64,000 nucleotides of DNA, from positions 1 to 64,000 of the forward strand of contig NZ_SMKO01000006.1 in assembly GCF_004348685.1 (NCBI RefSeq). Direction: 5' to 3'. This document shows, in pieces, positions 34,639-44,298 of this stretch. The translations under genes were made by a program, and so were the position numbers. Source of the stretch: Nonomuraea deserti (GTDB lineage Bacteria; Actinomycetota; Actinomycetes; Streptosporangiales; Streptosporangiaceae). Numbering within the stretch: the stretch's first letter is position 1; every line of letters starts with the position of its first letter. Under the pieces are notes generated by a model. The model ran no database searches. It was given only the letters and a program-made list of their open reading frames with translations, and was not told where the DNA came from.

Positions 34639-35667
34639 CTACCGGAGCTCGACGACCTGCCCCAGATGCGAGGAACGGTAGGCCGCCAGCGCCACCTCCA
34701 AGGCGCGCACGCCGTCCTGCCCCGTCGCGCACGGGTCCATGACCACGCCCGCGCGCACCGACGCGAGGAACGCCTCGATCATCGCCCGATCGGCGTCCTC
34801 GGCGAACGACGCCCGACGCAGGCCCCGCGGGCCGCCCTCGCGCGTGCTGACGACGTTCAGCGCCTCGGCCCCGTCGGTGATCTCCAGCGAGCCCTCGGTG
34901 CCGACCAGGCGGAGGGAGAAGTCGTAGTCCCAGGGGTGGTCCGCCGGCACTGACCAGCTCGGGTCGATGCTGCCGACCGCCCCGTTGTCCATGCGCAGCG
35001 AGACCACCGCGACGTCGTCGACGTCGAGGTTCCACAGCAGCGACCCGGCCTCGGCCGACACCTCGGCCACCTCCAGCCCGCTGACGTGGCGCATCACGTC
35101 GGTGACGTGGACGGAGTGGTCGATGAGCGCGCCTCCGCCGGCGGACACCGGGTCGGTGATCCAGCGGGGGTACGCCGGGGGCAGTGGCGGGCGGCCGCGG
35201 TTGGCGCCCACCAGGCCGATCAGGTCGCCCAACCGGCCGTCGCGCACCGCCGTACGCGCCCGCTCGACCAGGGGCAGGAACCGGGACACGAACGCCACGT
35301 GCAGCTGCACGCCCGCGGCCGCACAGTGGTCGACCATCGCCTCGGCGTCCTCGAGCGTCGTGGCGATCGGTTTCTCGCACAGGACGTGCTTGCCGTGGGC
35401 GGCGGCGAGCTCGACGTGGGCGCGGTGCTCGTCGTTGGCGCCGCACACCAGCACGGCGTCCACCTCGGGCGAGGACAGCAGCGCCGCGGCGTCGCCCGCG
35501 AGCGGTACGCCGAAGTCCTGGCGGATCCAGCGGATGTGCTCGGGCTCGGGGTCGCACAGGCCCACGACGTGGGCGTTCGGCGACTCGGTGAGCGCGCGCG
35601 AGTAGGCCCACGCGTGGCCCGTGTGCGCGGCGCCCAGGATCGCGACGCCGACCGGCTTCCGGCTCAT
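34639..35667 (-). CDS. Gfo/Idh/MocA oxidoreductase, last gene of the transporter operon
   Basis: 342 residues. The Rossmann motif is VAILGAAHTGHAW, the catalytic Lys lies in LCEKPIATT, and the C-terminal half is the usual beta-sheet domain (GGALIDHSVHVTDVM). The ATG overlaps the stop of the preceding Gfo/Idh gene. Enzymes of this family oxidise or reduce sugars and cyclitols at C1, C2 or C3 with NAD(P). A single Gfo/Idh protein is common beside transporters; two in a row point to paired oxidation and reduction. Confidence 0.9.
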   Translation of the reverse strand: MSRKPVGVAILGAAHTGHAWAYSRALTESPNAHVVGLCDPEPEHIRWIRQDFGVPLAGDAAALLSSPEVDAVLVCGANDEHRAHVELAAAHGKHVLCEKPIATTLEDAEAMVDHCAAAGVQLHVAFVSRFLPLVERARTAVRDGRLGDLIGLVGANRGRPPLPPAYPRWITDPVSAGGGALIDHSVHVTDVMRHVSGLEVAEVSAEAGSLLWNLDVDDVAVVSLRMDNGAVGSIDPSWSVPADHPWDYDFSLRLVGTEGSLEITDGAEALNVVSTREGGPRGLRRASFAEDADRAMIEAFLASVRAGVVMDPCATGQDGVRALEVALAAYRSSHLGQVVELR

Positions 35668-36671
35668 CACGGCTCCCACGTGGTCAGGTCGATGGTCCGG
35701 CCGGTGCGGGCCGACTCGAGGGCGGCGAGTGCCGTGCGCAGCGACTCGACCGCCTCGACGGCGGGCACCGGCGGGGGTCCGCCGGCGCGGCAGGCCGCGA
35801 AGAACGTGCTCAGCTCCAGGGCGAACTCGCGCTCGCCGAGCACGTCCCACCACTCCGCGTCGCCCTCGCGGGCGTGCAGGACGCCGCCCATCATGTGGTC
35901 GTAGTCCCACGACAGCCGGCCGTCGGTGCCGATGATCTCCGCCCGGAGCTTGAAGCCGCGCGAGGCCGGGTGGGCCCAGCTGCACTCGATGTGGGCGATG
36001 GCGGCGTTCTCGTAGCGGACGGTCGCCAGGGCGTAGGTCAGCGCGCCCGCACCGCTGCCGGCCGCCATGCAGTGCACGCGTACGGCGGGGCTGCCGATCA
36101 CCCACCGGGCGTAGTCGAAACCGTGCACGCCCTGGTCGAGCAGCGGCCCGCCGGATGTCGCGGCGTCGGCGAGCCATCCCGCCTCGCTCCACCCCGGCAG
36201 CGAGGTCGTCGTCGAGTGCCCGAGCATGCGCACGAGCCCGACTTCGCCCGACGCCGCCAGGTCGCGGGCGAGCCGGTGGTCCGGGCCGTAACGGGCCACC
36301 TGCCCGATCGAGAGCAGTCCGGGTGCGGCCTCGGCGGCCGCGAGGACACGACGCGCCTCGTCCATGGTGCGCGTGATCGGCTTCTCGCACAGCACGTGCC
36401 TGCCCGCCTGAAGGGCGGCGATCGTGGCGTCGGCATGGGCGGTCGGCGGCGTGCAGACGTCGACGACGTCGACGCCCAGGTCGAGCAGCGCGTCGAGGTC
36501 CGGCACGACTTCAGCGCCGTGCTCGCCGGCGATCCGCCCGGCCTTGCCCGGCACCGGATCGGCGACCGCGACCAGCCGGACGCCCGGGGAGCCGCGGTAG
36601 GCGCGCGCGTGGACGCCGGCGATCATGCCGGCTCCGAGCAGCCCGACCGTCAGCTCGCCGTCACCTCGCAT
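35667..36671 (-). CDS. Gfo/Idh/MocA oxidoreductase
   Basis: 334 residues. The nucleotide motif is VGLLGAGMIAGVHARAY, the catalytic Lys is in LCEKPITRT, and the substrate-domain signature is GGPLLDQGVHGFDYARW. It overlaps the cupin gene by 11 bases and the next oxidoreductase by ATGA. Divergent enough from its neighbour to have a different substrate or direction. Confidence 0.9.
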   Translation of the reverse strand: MRGDGELTVGLLGAGMIAGVHARAYRGSPGVRLVAVADPVPGKAGRIAGEHGAEVVPDLDALLDLGVDVVDVCTPPTAHADATIAALQAGRHVLCEKPITRTMDEARRVLAAAEAAPGLLSIGQVARYGPDHRLARDLAASGEVGLVRMLGHSTTTSLPGWSEAGWLADAATSGGPLLDQGVHGFDYARWVIGSPAVRVHCMAAGSGAGALTYALATVRYENAAIAHIECSWAHPASRGFKLRAEIIGTDGRLSWDYDHMMGGVLHAREGDAEWWDVLGEREFALELSTFFAACRAGGPPPVPAVEAVESLRTALAALESARTGRTIDLTTWEP

Positions 36672-37878
36672 GGCCCGCGATGGATGGAGCCTCCGTGTGG
36701 AGGTCGGGCCCGAAGAACAGGAACACCACGAGGTCCTCGCTTCCGGTGTTGGCGACCTCGTGCTCGCGGGTCGCCGCGTCGTGGGTGACCACCAGCTCGT
36801 CCCGGCCCGGCTCGCCGCCGCGCACCTCGTGCCCGGCGAACCTGCCCTCGCCGGTCCAGGCGAACGTGCTGTAGACGCCGGGCTCGCGCAGCCGGTGGAC
36901 GCCGCCTGGCGGGACGACGAGACGCTTCCCGGCGTACTTGCTGGTGTTGTAGAAGACCCAGGTCTCCTCGCCGTCGCCGGTCGCGCCGGCGACAGGCTGC
37001 GGGCTCAGGTGGCGGTTCTCGTAGAACCAGGGGTCGCCGTTGATCTCCCAGTCCACGAAGCCGAGCGCGAACCGCTCGCCGTGCTCCTCGCGGTCCTGCG
37101 GGCGGACGTCCTTGAACAGCAGGTCCTTGGAGATGATCCGGCCGGCGTTCAGGGCCTGGAACATCGACAGGACGTCGGAGTCCTCCTGCAGTTCGAGGGT
37201 GAGGGCCGTGCCGGGGGCGTGCAGCACGCCGGACGGCACGTGGAAGCCCTCGCCGGCGACCTGGAGCTCCGCGCGGGCATGCCGGAGGATCAGGTCGCTG
37301 TTCCAGTCGACGAGGTAGGGCAACAGCACCGCGTGCGCGGACTCCTCCGCGATCCACGGGTGCACGCCGAAGAACGTCTCCGGGTGCGCGCCCCGGTCGA
37401 CACCCGGCAGGAAATGGTAGGACTCGTCCTTCGCGTTGCGGCCGACCAGCGACGCGTACTCCTGGGGCGGATGGATGTGGTACGGCAGCCGGTAGGCGTA
37501 GTCGAAGATCTTCGCCAGCCGGCCCAGCCCGGCGGGGTGCGAGGCGGCGTACGCCGCGCCCAGGATCGCCGCCGGGTCGGCCGCCACGGCGTCGCGCAGC
37601 AGGAGCCGCTCGCCGTGCTCCCCCACGACGTGGCTGAGCCCTTCGTCCTGGGGACCGACGCGGTTGTCCGCCTTCGTCGTCGAGGCCAGCCACCGCTCGC
37701 AGATGGCGCCTCGCTCCCCGACGTCGTAGGCGTTCTCGGGGAGGCCCAGCCGCCGGCCCGGCGGCAGGAAGTCGCGCGCGACCCAGGCCGGCTCGCACCT
37801 CAGCACGCCGTTCCCGGCTTCGAGCAGCCGGGTGAGCACGTCCCGGGCCACGCCCGGATTCGCCGCCGCCATGGTCAC
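36661..37878 (-). CDS. mannose-6-phosphate-isomerase-like cupin protein
   Basis: 405 residues. YRLPYHIHPPQEYA carries the first metal His pair, and a second cupin half includes VPSGVLHAPGTA and KRLVVPPGGVHRL. This is the architecture of class I phosphomannose-isomerase-like proteins, with low similarity to true ManA. The GTG start overlaps the permease stop (GTGA). Probably an isomerase or epimerase acting on the transported sugar or keto-sugar. Confidence 0.8.
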   Translation of the reverse strand: MTMAAANPGVARDVLTRLLEAGNGVLRCEPAWVARDFLPPGRRLGLPENAYDVGERGAICERWLASTTKADNRVGPQDEGLSHVVGEHGERLLLRDAVAADPAAILGAAYAASHPAGLGRLAKIFDYAYRLPYHIHPPQEYASLVGRNAKDESYHFLPGVDRGAHPETFFGVHPWIAEESAHAVLLPYLVDWNSDLILRHARAELQVAGEGFHVPSGVLHAPGTALTLELQEDSDVLSMFQALNAGRIISKDLLFKDVRPQDREEHGERFALGFVDWEINGDPWFYENRHLSPQPVAGATGDGEETWVFYNTSKYAGKRLVVPPGGVHRLREPGVYSTFAWTGEGRFAGHEVRGGEPGRDELVVTHDAATREHEVANTGSEDLVVFLFFGPDLHTEAPSIAGHAR

Positions 37879-38867
37879 CCCTTGATTCCGGTGAGGGCGA
37901 TGCCCTGCACGAATCTCCGCTGGAAGACGATGAACACGATGATCATCGGCAGGGTCGCGATCACCGACCCGGCGAACAACAAGGTCCAGGACGTGCGGTT
38001 CTGCACCACGAACAGGGCGAGGCCCACGGGTGCGGTGATCTTGTCAGGGCTGGACATGATGATCAGGGGCCAGAAGAAGTCCTCCCATGCCCCCTGGAAG
38101 GTGAAGATCGCGTTCGCCGCGAGCGCCGGCCCGCACAGCGGCAGCACGACGGACCGGAAGATCCGGAACTCGCTCGCACCGTCGATGCGGGCGGCCTCCA
38201 GCAGCTGGTCCGGGATGGAGAGCATGTACTGGCGGAGGAGGAAGATGCCGAACGCCGACACGATCCCCGGCATGATCAGGCCCCAGTAGGAGTCGAGCCA
38301 GCCGTGCCCGCCGCTCCCCATCCAGTCGTTGCCGCCGAAGAACGGGATGTGCTGGATGATCAGGTAGTTCGGGATGAGCGTGACCTGCCCGGGGACCATC
38401 ATCGTCGCCAGGAAGAGCACGAAGATCACGTTGCGTCCGGGGAACCGGCGCTTGGCGAAGCTGTAGGCGCACAGGGCGTTGAAGAACGTCTGCAGCACGG
38501 TGATCGTGAGCGCGACGAAGGCGCTGTTCGCGAACCACCGCCAGTCACCGTGCCCCTGGGCCTGCTGGGCGTTGGTGAGGTCACCGACGTTCAGGAAGCC
38601 TTTGTACCCCTCCAGGGTCGGGCTCTCCGGGACCCAGTGCGGCGTCGTGGAGAAGATCTCCCCCATCGGCTGGAACGAAGCGCTGATCAGCCATGCGAAC
38701 GGCGCCAAGAACAAGATCGCGAGCGGGGCGAGCACCAGGTACGTGACCGCTTTCTGCCGCAACCCGAACCGGTTTTTCCCGTTCCGCGGCTCGCGGGCCG
38801 GCGGAGTGGGCCCAGTGGGCCCGGGGGCCGCCGGCGCCGCCTCGCGCAGGTCGACCCCATCGCTCAC
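37875..38867 (-). CDS. CUT1 sugar ABC transporter permease, MalG type
   Basis: 330 residues with six membrane helices. The EAA loop is LEAARIDGASEFRIF, and the C-terminus GIALTGIKG is typical of the MalG class. A polar, Pro/Gly-rich N-terminal tail of about 35 residues precedes helix 1. GTG at 38867 overlaps the upstream stop; the longer frame beyond it is an artefact of the overlap. Confidence 0.92.
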   Translation of the reverse strand: MSDGVDLREAAPAAPGPTGPTPPAREPRNGKNRFGLRQKAVTYLVLAPLAILFLAPFAWLISASFQPMGEIFSTTPHWVPESPTLEGYKGFLNVGDLTNAQQAQGHGDWRWFANSAFVALTITVLQTFFNALCAYSFAKRRFPGRNVIFVLFLATMMVPGQVTLIPNYLIIQHIPFFGGNDWMGSGGHGWLDSYWGLIMPGIVSAFGIFLLRQYMLSIPDQLLEAARIDGASEFRIFRSVVLPLCGPALAANAIFTFQGAWEDFFWPLIIMSSPDKITAPVGLALFVVQNRTSWTLLFAGSVIATLPMIIVFIVFQRRFVQGIALTGIKG

Positions 38868-39865
38868 GCCGCCCATGCGCCGGGCTCCTGCCGGGAAAGG
38901 CGCAGCTGCAGCGCCGTGAACACGAGAAGCATGAGGAAGAGCGCGAACGCCAAGGTGCTGGCATAGCCCATGTCGAAATACTTGAACGCCCAGAGATACA
39001 TGTAATAGACCATCGTCGTCGTCTTGTTGACCGGTCCGCCGTTGGTCATCACGAAGATCTGGGTGAAGACCTGCAGCGAGCTGATGATCCCCATGACGAG
39101 CAAGAACAGGGTGGTGGGCCGGAGCATGGGGATCGTGACGTACCGCAAGCGCTGCCATACGCCGGCGCCGTCGATGCGGGCCGCCTCGTAGAGCTCCTGG
39201 GGGATCGCCTGCAGGCCGGCGAGGTAGACCACCATCGAGAATCCGGTGCCCGCCCACACGCTCATCAGGACGACCGCCGGCATCGCGAGGTTCTTGTCCG
39301 ACAGCCACAGCAGGGGGTCATCGATGATGTGCGCCTGCAGCAGGTAGTAGTTGAACAGCCCGTAGTCGCCGTTGTAGAGCCACTTCCAGAGGATGGCGGA
39401 GACCACGAACGGGGTGACGACCGGAAGGTAGAACGCGGTCCGGAACAGGCCGCGCAGTCGCAGCGGCAGGTTGAGCAGGAGCGCCAGCAGCAGTCCGGTG
39501 GCCATCGAGAGCGGGACCGAGGCGCCGCTGAAGTAGATGGTGTTCAGCACCGACTCGGTGAACCGCTCGTCGTGGATCATGTCGCGGTAGTTGGTCAGGC
39601 CGACGAACGGCTTGTCCGGCTCGATGATGCTCCACCGGTGGAACGTCAGGTAGACGGCGAAGATCAGCGCGGCCAGCGTGAAGACCGAGAAGATCAGCAT
39701 GCCGGGCATCAGGAAGACGTACGCCGACCGTTCCTTCCAGATCCGGGCCGGGAGGCTGCGCCGGTTCGCGTGCGGGCTCCCGGGCCCGGGGCGTGGCCGG
39801 GACCACCGCCCTCCGTTCTTCACAGGCGCTGCGTCCGTCTCGGTCCGCACCACCGGCTGCGCCAT
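38864..39865 (-). CDS. CUT1 sugar ABC transporter permease, MalF type
   Basis: 333 residues. KERSAYVFLMPGMLIFSVF begins helix 1, and the EAA motif is LYEAARIDGAGVWQRL. Six helices are predicted. AGGGAG is correctly spaced for the ATG; a GTG one codon upstream is possible. A 76-base gap separates it from the binding-protein gene. Confidence 0.92.
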   Translation of the reverse strand: MAQPVVRTETDAAPVKNGGRWSRPRPGPGSPHANRRSLPARIWKERSAYVFLMPGMLIFSVFTLAALIFAVYLTFHRWSIIEPDKPFVGLTNYRDMIHDERFTESVLNTIYFSGASVPLSMATGLLLALLLNLPLRLRGLFRTAFYLPVVTPFVVSAILWKWLYNGDYGLFNYYLLQAHIIDDPLLWLSDKNLAMPAVVLMSVWAGTGFSMVVYLAGLQAIPQELYEAARIDGAGVWQRLRYVTIPMLRPTTLFLLVMGIISSLQVFTQIFVMTNGGPVNKTTTMVYYMYLWAFKYFDMGYASTLAFALFLMLLVFTALQLRLSRQEPGAWAA

Positions 39866-39941
39866 CACTTTCTCCCTCTCCTCCGTACGCCGCAGGGACG
39901 GGCCGACCCGTGGCGCGTCGTCCCGTGCCGTGGACGCTCGG

Positions 39942-41261
39942 TCAGCCGCGGCCGAGGATCGCCCTGCCCTGCTGGGCGGCGTTGTCCAGCGCCTCCGCGG
40001 CGGTCTGGTCGCCGTAGATGGCCTTGCTGAGTTCCTCGTTGAGGATGGTCTCGATCCGCGGGTACTTGGGGTTGGCGACCGTGCTCGCGACGCCGCACGA
40101 CATCAGGTCGGCGAAGGGCTTCAGGATCGGCTTCTCCTTGGCCAGGTCGTCGCCGTCGAGCAGCGACTTCGTCGGGGGCAGCAGCGTACCCTCGGTCTTG
40201 TACGTCCAATCGGCCAGGTTGTCGGGCTGCGAGAGGAACTCCATCCACAACCACGCGGCGTCGGAGACCTTCGTCTGGCTGAACATGACCAGCGAGTCTC
40301 CGGCGAGGGTGGTCTTGCACCCGGCGGCCCCTTCGGGGAGCGGCGCCGCGGCCCACTTGCCGGTGATCTTGGGGTACTCATCCGCGAGTGTGCCGGCGAA
40401 CCAGGCGCCCGCCACGTACATCGCCACGTCCCCCTTCGCGAACGCCACCCGGCCGTCGTAGGAGTTGGAGTTGAGGTAGTCCCGCGGGGAGTACTTGGCG
40501 AGGTCCACGTAGAAGGCGGCCGCGGTTTTGCCCGCCGCGCTGTCGAAGGCGATGTCCTTGCCGTCCTTGGTCAGCGCGTCGCCACCGGCCTGGTAGAGCC
40601 AGGGGTAGAAGTAGTAGGCCGCCTCCGAGGCGAACATCTCGAAGCCGTACCTGCCGTTCGCCGTGTCGGTGAGCTTCTCGGCGTCGGACCTGAACTCGTC
40701 CCAGGTCTTCGGCGGGCCGTCGATCCCGGCCTCTTGGAAGCGGTCGGTCCGGTAGAACAGACCGGTGGTCTCGCCGTCGAACGGCAGTCCCCACATCTTG
40801 TCGTTCCAGGTGACGAACGTCCTGAAGCCGTCGACGTAGTCGTCCGGCTTCACGACCTCGCTGCGGCCCATGTAGTTGCCGAGGTCGACGAGCGCTCCTC
40901 TGGCGGCGTAGTCGCTGGTGTCGCTGGCGTTGATGTAGGCGACGTCGGGGGCCGTGTTGCCGGCGATGCGGGTGCTGAGCACCTGCTGCGCCTGTTCCGC
41001 GGGGGCGTTCTCGAATTTGATCGTGATGTTCGGGTGCTGCTTGTGGAACGCGGCGGCCATCTTCTTCATCTGCGGTTCGTTGCCGACCCAGGAGAAGAAC
41101 GTCACAGTCTGCGGCAAGGTCGGGTCCTTCACCGGACCTGCGCCCTTGCCGACCTCGGTGTTCGGGTTGTTGCCGTCGCTTCCGCACGACGAGAGGGTCA
41201 GAGACGTCGCGAGCGCCAACGCAATGATCGCCGGAGCCGTCCAGGATCCATGGAACCTCAC
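39942..41261 (-). CDS. sugar-binding lipoprotein of the CUT1 transporter
   Basis: 439 residues. After WTAPAIIALALATSLTLSSC the lipobox Cys is followed by GSDGNNP. The fold is extracellular solute-binding family 1: VTFFSWVGNEPQMKKMAAAF, NTAPDVAYINASD, WGLPFDGETTGLFYRTD and WMEFLSQPDNLADW. GTG 41261 is seven bases from GGGAG; the frame continues upstream without coding character. No ATPase is encoded in the operon, so an MsiK-like shared ATPase is probably used, as in other actinomycetes. Confidence 0.92.
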   Translation of the reverse strand: MRFHGSWTAPAIIALALATSLTLSSCGSDGNNPNTEVGKGAGPVKDPTLPQTVTFFSWVGNEPQMKKMAAAFHKQHPNITIKFENAPAEQAQQVLSTRIAGNTAPDVAYINASDTSDYAARGALVDLGNYMGRSEVVKPDDYVDGFRTFVTWNDKMWGLPFDGETTGLFYRTDRFQEAGIDGPPKTWDEFRSDAEKLTDTANGRYGFEMFASEAAYYFYPWLYQAGGDALTKDGKDIAFDSAAGKTAAAFYVDLAKYSPRDYLNSNSYDGRVAFAKGDVAMYVAGAWFAGTLADEYPKITGKWAAAPLPEGAAGCKTTLAGDSLVMFSQTKVSDAAWLWMEFLSQPDNLADWTYKTEGTLLPPTKSLLDGDDLAKEKPILKPFADLMSCGVASTVANPKYPRIETILNEELSKAIYGDQTAAEALDNAAQQGRAILGRG

Positions 41262-41312
41262 CACACCGCTCCCTACTACTCGCTCAGCCGAAGATACGGA
41301 GCTCCGACTGAT

Positions 41313-41326
41313 GCAAATCGATTGGC
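41313..41326 (-). promoter_or_regulatory. operator 3 of the GCAAATCGATTTGC regulon
   Basis: GCAAATCGATTGGC, 51 bases before the binding-protein start; controls the six-gene transporter/oxidoreductase operon. Confidence 0.8.
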
Positions 41327-41387
41327 GCCCTGGCGGGAGTCTCGCCAAGAGCTGGGCGTTTTGTCAATGGATTCGGGCGGCGTCCGT

Positions 41388-42251
41388 TCACATTGTGACG
41401 GCCCCGAGACCCCCGGAAGCGCGGCTGTCCGTGCGCCTCGATCGGTCTGACGGAGCGGTGCCGTACCGGCGCCGGTAGGCACGGCCGAAGTGCGAGAGGG
41501 TGTTGAAGCCGGCGGCGTGACACACCTCGGTCACGGACAACGCGGTCGACGCGAGCAGGGAACGGGCGAACCGCAGACGGCGCTCCTGCAGATAGCTCTG
41601 GAAGGACGAGCCGGTGTGCTCCCGGAACCGCTCGCTGAAGTAGTTCGGCGACAGGTGCGCCCGCCGGGCGGCGTCGGCGAGCGAGATCGGCTCGCGGAAG
41701 TTCCGGTCGACGTAGCGGACCGCGGCCCGCAACTCGTCGGCCGCGCCCGGACGGTGGTCGGCGACCGGCGTCTCGACCCGTTGGTGCCGCGCCAGCTCGA
41801 CCACAAGGCACCCCACGAGCGCCTCGATCAGCCGCGCGCTGCCCAGCCGTGGCTCCTCGAACTCGGCCTGGAGCCGGCACAGGTCCGCTTCCGCGGCGAG
41901 GAAGTCGTCGGCGAGCCACGGGAAGTCACCGACCGAAGGCGGCCCCAGGCCGGCGAGCTGCCGCTCCATGAGCCCCGGGTCGATGACCGTGTTGTAGCAG
42001 CCGAGCGGCTCGTGGCCGATCGACCGGATGGCGTGGAAGTCCGCGGGCGACAGCAGGAAGGCGCTCCCGCGGCCGATCGATCGCGCGACACCGTTCACCA
42101 CGTGCTCGGCCTCCCCCGAGACCACCAGGCACAGCTCGTAGTAGTCGTGCCAGTGCACGTCGACGGCGTGCAGCCGTGGGCGCATCACCCGCGCGCCGCT
42201 GTCGGGAAGGAGCAGCGACTCGGTGCTGAACCGCTCGACCAGGTCGGTCAT
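41388..42251 (-). CDS. AraC-family regulator with cupin sensing domain
   Basis: 287 residues. An N-terminal cupin half (RLHAVDVHWHDYYELCLVVSGEAEH) senses the ligand. The C-terminal double HTH has ISLADAARRAHLSPNYFSERF and VTEVCHAAGFNTLSHFGRAYRRRYG. It is divergent from the LacI gene with operator 4 between them, so its expression is probably under LacI control. Likely an activator of neighbouring catabolic genes. Confidence 0.9.
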   Translation of the reverse strand: MTDLVERFSTESLLLPDSGARVMRPRLHAVDVHWHDYYELCLVVSGEAEHVVNGVARSIGRGSAFLLSPADFHAIRSIGHEPLGCYNTVIDPGLMERQLAGLGPPSVGDFPWLADDFLAAEADLCRLQAEFEEPRLGSARLIEALVGCLVVELARHQRVETPVADHRPGAADELRAAVRYVDRNFREPISLADAARRAHLSPNYFSERFREHTGSSFQSYLQERRLRFARSLLASTALSVTEVCHAAGFNTLSHFGRAYRRRYGTAPSDRSRRTDSRASGGLGAVTM

Positions 42252-42266
42252 GGACGACCCGTCCCA

Positions 42267-42280
42267 TCAAATCGTTTTGC
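42267..42280 (+). promoter_or_regulatory. operator 4 of the GCAAATCGATTTGC regulon
   Basis: TCAAATCGTTTTGC, the weakest copy (two mismatches), lies between divergent araC-type and lacI-type genes. A weak site suits autoregulation by the LacI protein. Confidence 0.7.
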
Positions 42281-42304
42281 CGCAAGATCCCGTAGAATAC
42301 CGCC

Positions 42305-43327
42305 ATGTCGAGGAGCGACGTTGCGTCCAGCCCACACTCTCGCGTGACCATCGCGCAGGTCGCCCGCCGCGCCGGGGTGAGCCCCACGACCGTCTCCCAC
42401 GTGTTGTCCGGCAAGCGCGCGGTCGGAGCCGCCACCCGGGGCACCGTGATGGAGGCCATCCGCGAGCTCGGCTACCGGCCGAACATCGTGGCCCGCAACC
42501 TGCGCACCCGGCGGTCGCACATGATCGCGGTCGTCGTCCCCGACATCACCAACCCGTTCTACGCCGTGCTCACCCGGGGCCTCGCGGACGCCGTCGACGC
42601 CGCCGGGCACGGGACGTACGTCTGCAACACCGACGGCCAGCACGACCGGGAGCGCAAGTTCTTCCAGGACGCCATGGACCGCGGAGTGGACGGCATCGTC
42701 TTCGCGTCCGGCGAGACCGCGTCGCAGGTCAACTTCGGGGAGGTCGACCAGCAGACTCCCATCATCTGCATCGGCGACCAACTCGACCACCCCCTCTGCG
42801 ACGCGGTCATCCCCGACGACGAGACCGGTTCCCGCGCTGCCGGTTCCTTCCTGGCCTCGCGCGGCTACGAGCGGATCGCGATGATCCAGGGCCCGTCCCA
42901 CTACGGCGTGGCGCGCACGGCGGGCTTCCGTTCGGCCATGCAGGCCGCGAAGCGGAAGGTCCCCGCCGAACGGATGGTGCGCGGCGACTGGACCCGCAAG
43001 GGAGGCTACGAAGCCATGAAGACCCTCATGGCGCTCGACGCCCGGCCCGACGCCGTCTTCTGCGCGAACGACCTGATGGCGATCGGAGCGCTCGACGTGG
43101 CCCACGAGCTGGGACTCTCCGTCCCGCAGGACGTGGCCATCGTCGGCTTCGACGACGTCGACGCCGCCACGATCGTGACACCGCATCTGACCACGGTCCG
43201 CAACCCGGCGTACGAGGCCGGCGGCACGGCAGGCGACCTGCTGATGAGCCGGATGTCGGGCCGCTACACCGGTGCCGGACGGACCGTCGTGCTGCCCTGC
43301 CCGCTGATCGAGCGCGGCACCGCCTGA
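42305..43327 (+). CDS. LacI-family repressor, presumed master of the 31.5-51 kb regulon
   Basis: 340 residues. The HTH is VTIAQVARRAGVSPTTVSHVL and the hinge NIVARNLRTRRSHM, followed by a complete effector-binding core (VVPDITNPFYAVLTRGL, AVFCANDLMAIGALDVAHEL, VAIVGFDDVDAATI). It is the only LacI gene inside the set of six similar palindromes, one of which is 24 bases before its own start. The ATG lacks a strong ribosome site. LacI operators are CG-centred palindromes, as these are. Confidence 0.9.
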   Translation: MSRSDVASSPHSRVTIAQVARRAGVSPTTVSHVLSGKRAVGAATRGTVMEAIRELGYRPNIVARNLRTRRSHMIAVVVPDITNPFYAVLTRGLADAVDAAGHGTYVCNTDGQHDRERKFFQDAMDRGVDGIVFASGETASQVNFGEVDQQTPIICIGDQLDHPLCDAVIPDDETGSRAAGSFLASRGYERIAMIQGPSHYGVARTAGFRSAMQAAKRKVPAERMVRGDWTRKGGYEAMKTLMALDARPDAVFCANDLMAIGALDVAHELGLSVPQDVAIVGFDDVDAATIVTPHLTTVRNPAYEAGGTAGDLLMSRMSGRYTGAGRTVVLPCPLIERGTA

Positions 43328-43344
43328 GCGGCGGCCGGCCACGG

Positions 43345-44298
43345 TCACACGTCCGGAAACGTCACCACCGCCTTCACGAACCCCTCGGGCTTCCCGCGCA
43401 GCGTGGCGAAGGCGGCGTCGATCTCGTCGAGCGGGAAGCGGTGGCTGACGAGGCCGTCCATCGACAACACGCCGCCGGCGAGGAGGCGCATGCCGACCGA
43501 CATGCCGCGCATGATCACCGCGAGGTCGCGGAAATGGGCGTTGACGACCGTGAAGGCCATCCAGTTCCAGTACGCCAGCGGGATGGTGCGGTCGGCGCCC
43601 TGGTGGAAGCCGACGATCGCGATCTTCCCGCTCATCCGGGTGGTGTCACCGCACACCGTGAGCGCGCGCTGGGTGCCGGTGCACTCGAACGTGATGTCGG
43701 CGCCGCGCCCGCCGGTGAGTGACCGTACGACGTCGGGCAGCGACTCCTTCGTCACGTCGACGGTCCGCGTCGCGCCGAGCCGCGCGGCGCGCTCCAGGGC
43801 GTCGGCGCGCGCGTCCGCCACGATCAGGTGCCGCGGGCCGCGCAGAGCGGCGAGCTTGTGCACCAGGTTGCCCATGAATCCGGCCCCGACGATGACCACG
43901 TCGTCGCCCAGGCGCACGTCGGCGGCCTCGACGGCGTTGACGGAGCAGGCGATCGGCTCCGCGAGCGCCTCGTCCAGCGGACCGTCGCCCGCCGGGAAGC
44001 AGTAGGCCGCGCGCACCGCGACGTACTCCGCGAAGCCTCGTTCGGTGACCCAGACGCCGACCCGGTCCCCGACCGCCGGCGCCGTCACGTCGGCGCCGAT
44101 TTCGGCGACCACGCCACTGACCTCGTGGCCCAGGTACCGGGCCTCCCCCGCCGGCGGACCGGTCAGCCACGGCTCGAGCTCCGACGCGCACACGCCCGAG
44201 GCCACGACGCGGACCAGCACCTCGTCCGGCCCGATCGACGGGACCGGGGCCTCCTCGACCTGCCAGGTCTCGCGCCCGCGCAGCGCCGCGATCCTCAC
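43345..44298 (-). CDS. medium-chain zinc-type dehydrogenase lacking the structural zinc lobe
   Basis: 317 residues. Catalytic zinc ligands can be placed at GVCASE and LGHEVSG. The nucleotide site is VVIVGAGFMGNLV. The four-Cys structural-zinc loop present in sorbitol-type dehydrogenases is absent. The GTG start overlaps the stop of the 691-residue gene (GTGA). It probably oxidises a sugar or polyol alcohol; it ends the four-gene PhyH operon, convergent with the LacI gene. Confidence 0.88.
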   Translation of the reverse strand: MRIAALRGRETWQVEEAPVPSIGPDEVLVRVVASGVCASELEPWLTGPPAGEARYLGHEVSGVVAEIGADVTAPAVGDRVGVWVTERGFAEYVAVRAAYCFPAGDGPLDEALAEPIACSVNAVEAADVRLGDDVVIVGAGFMGNLVHKLAALRGPRHLIVADARADALERAARLGATRTVDVTKESLPDVVRSLTGGRGADITFECTGTQRALTVCGDTTRMSGKIAIVGFHQGADRTIPLAYWNWMAFTVVNAHFRDLAVIMRGMSVGMRLLAGGVLSMDGLVSHRFPLDEIDAAFATLRGKPEGFVKAVVTFPDV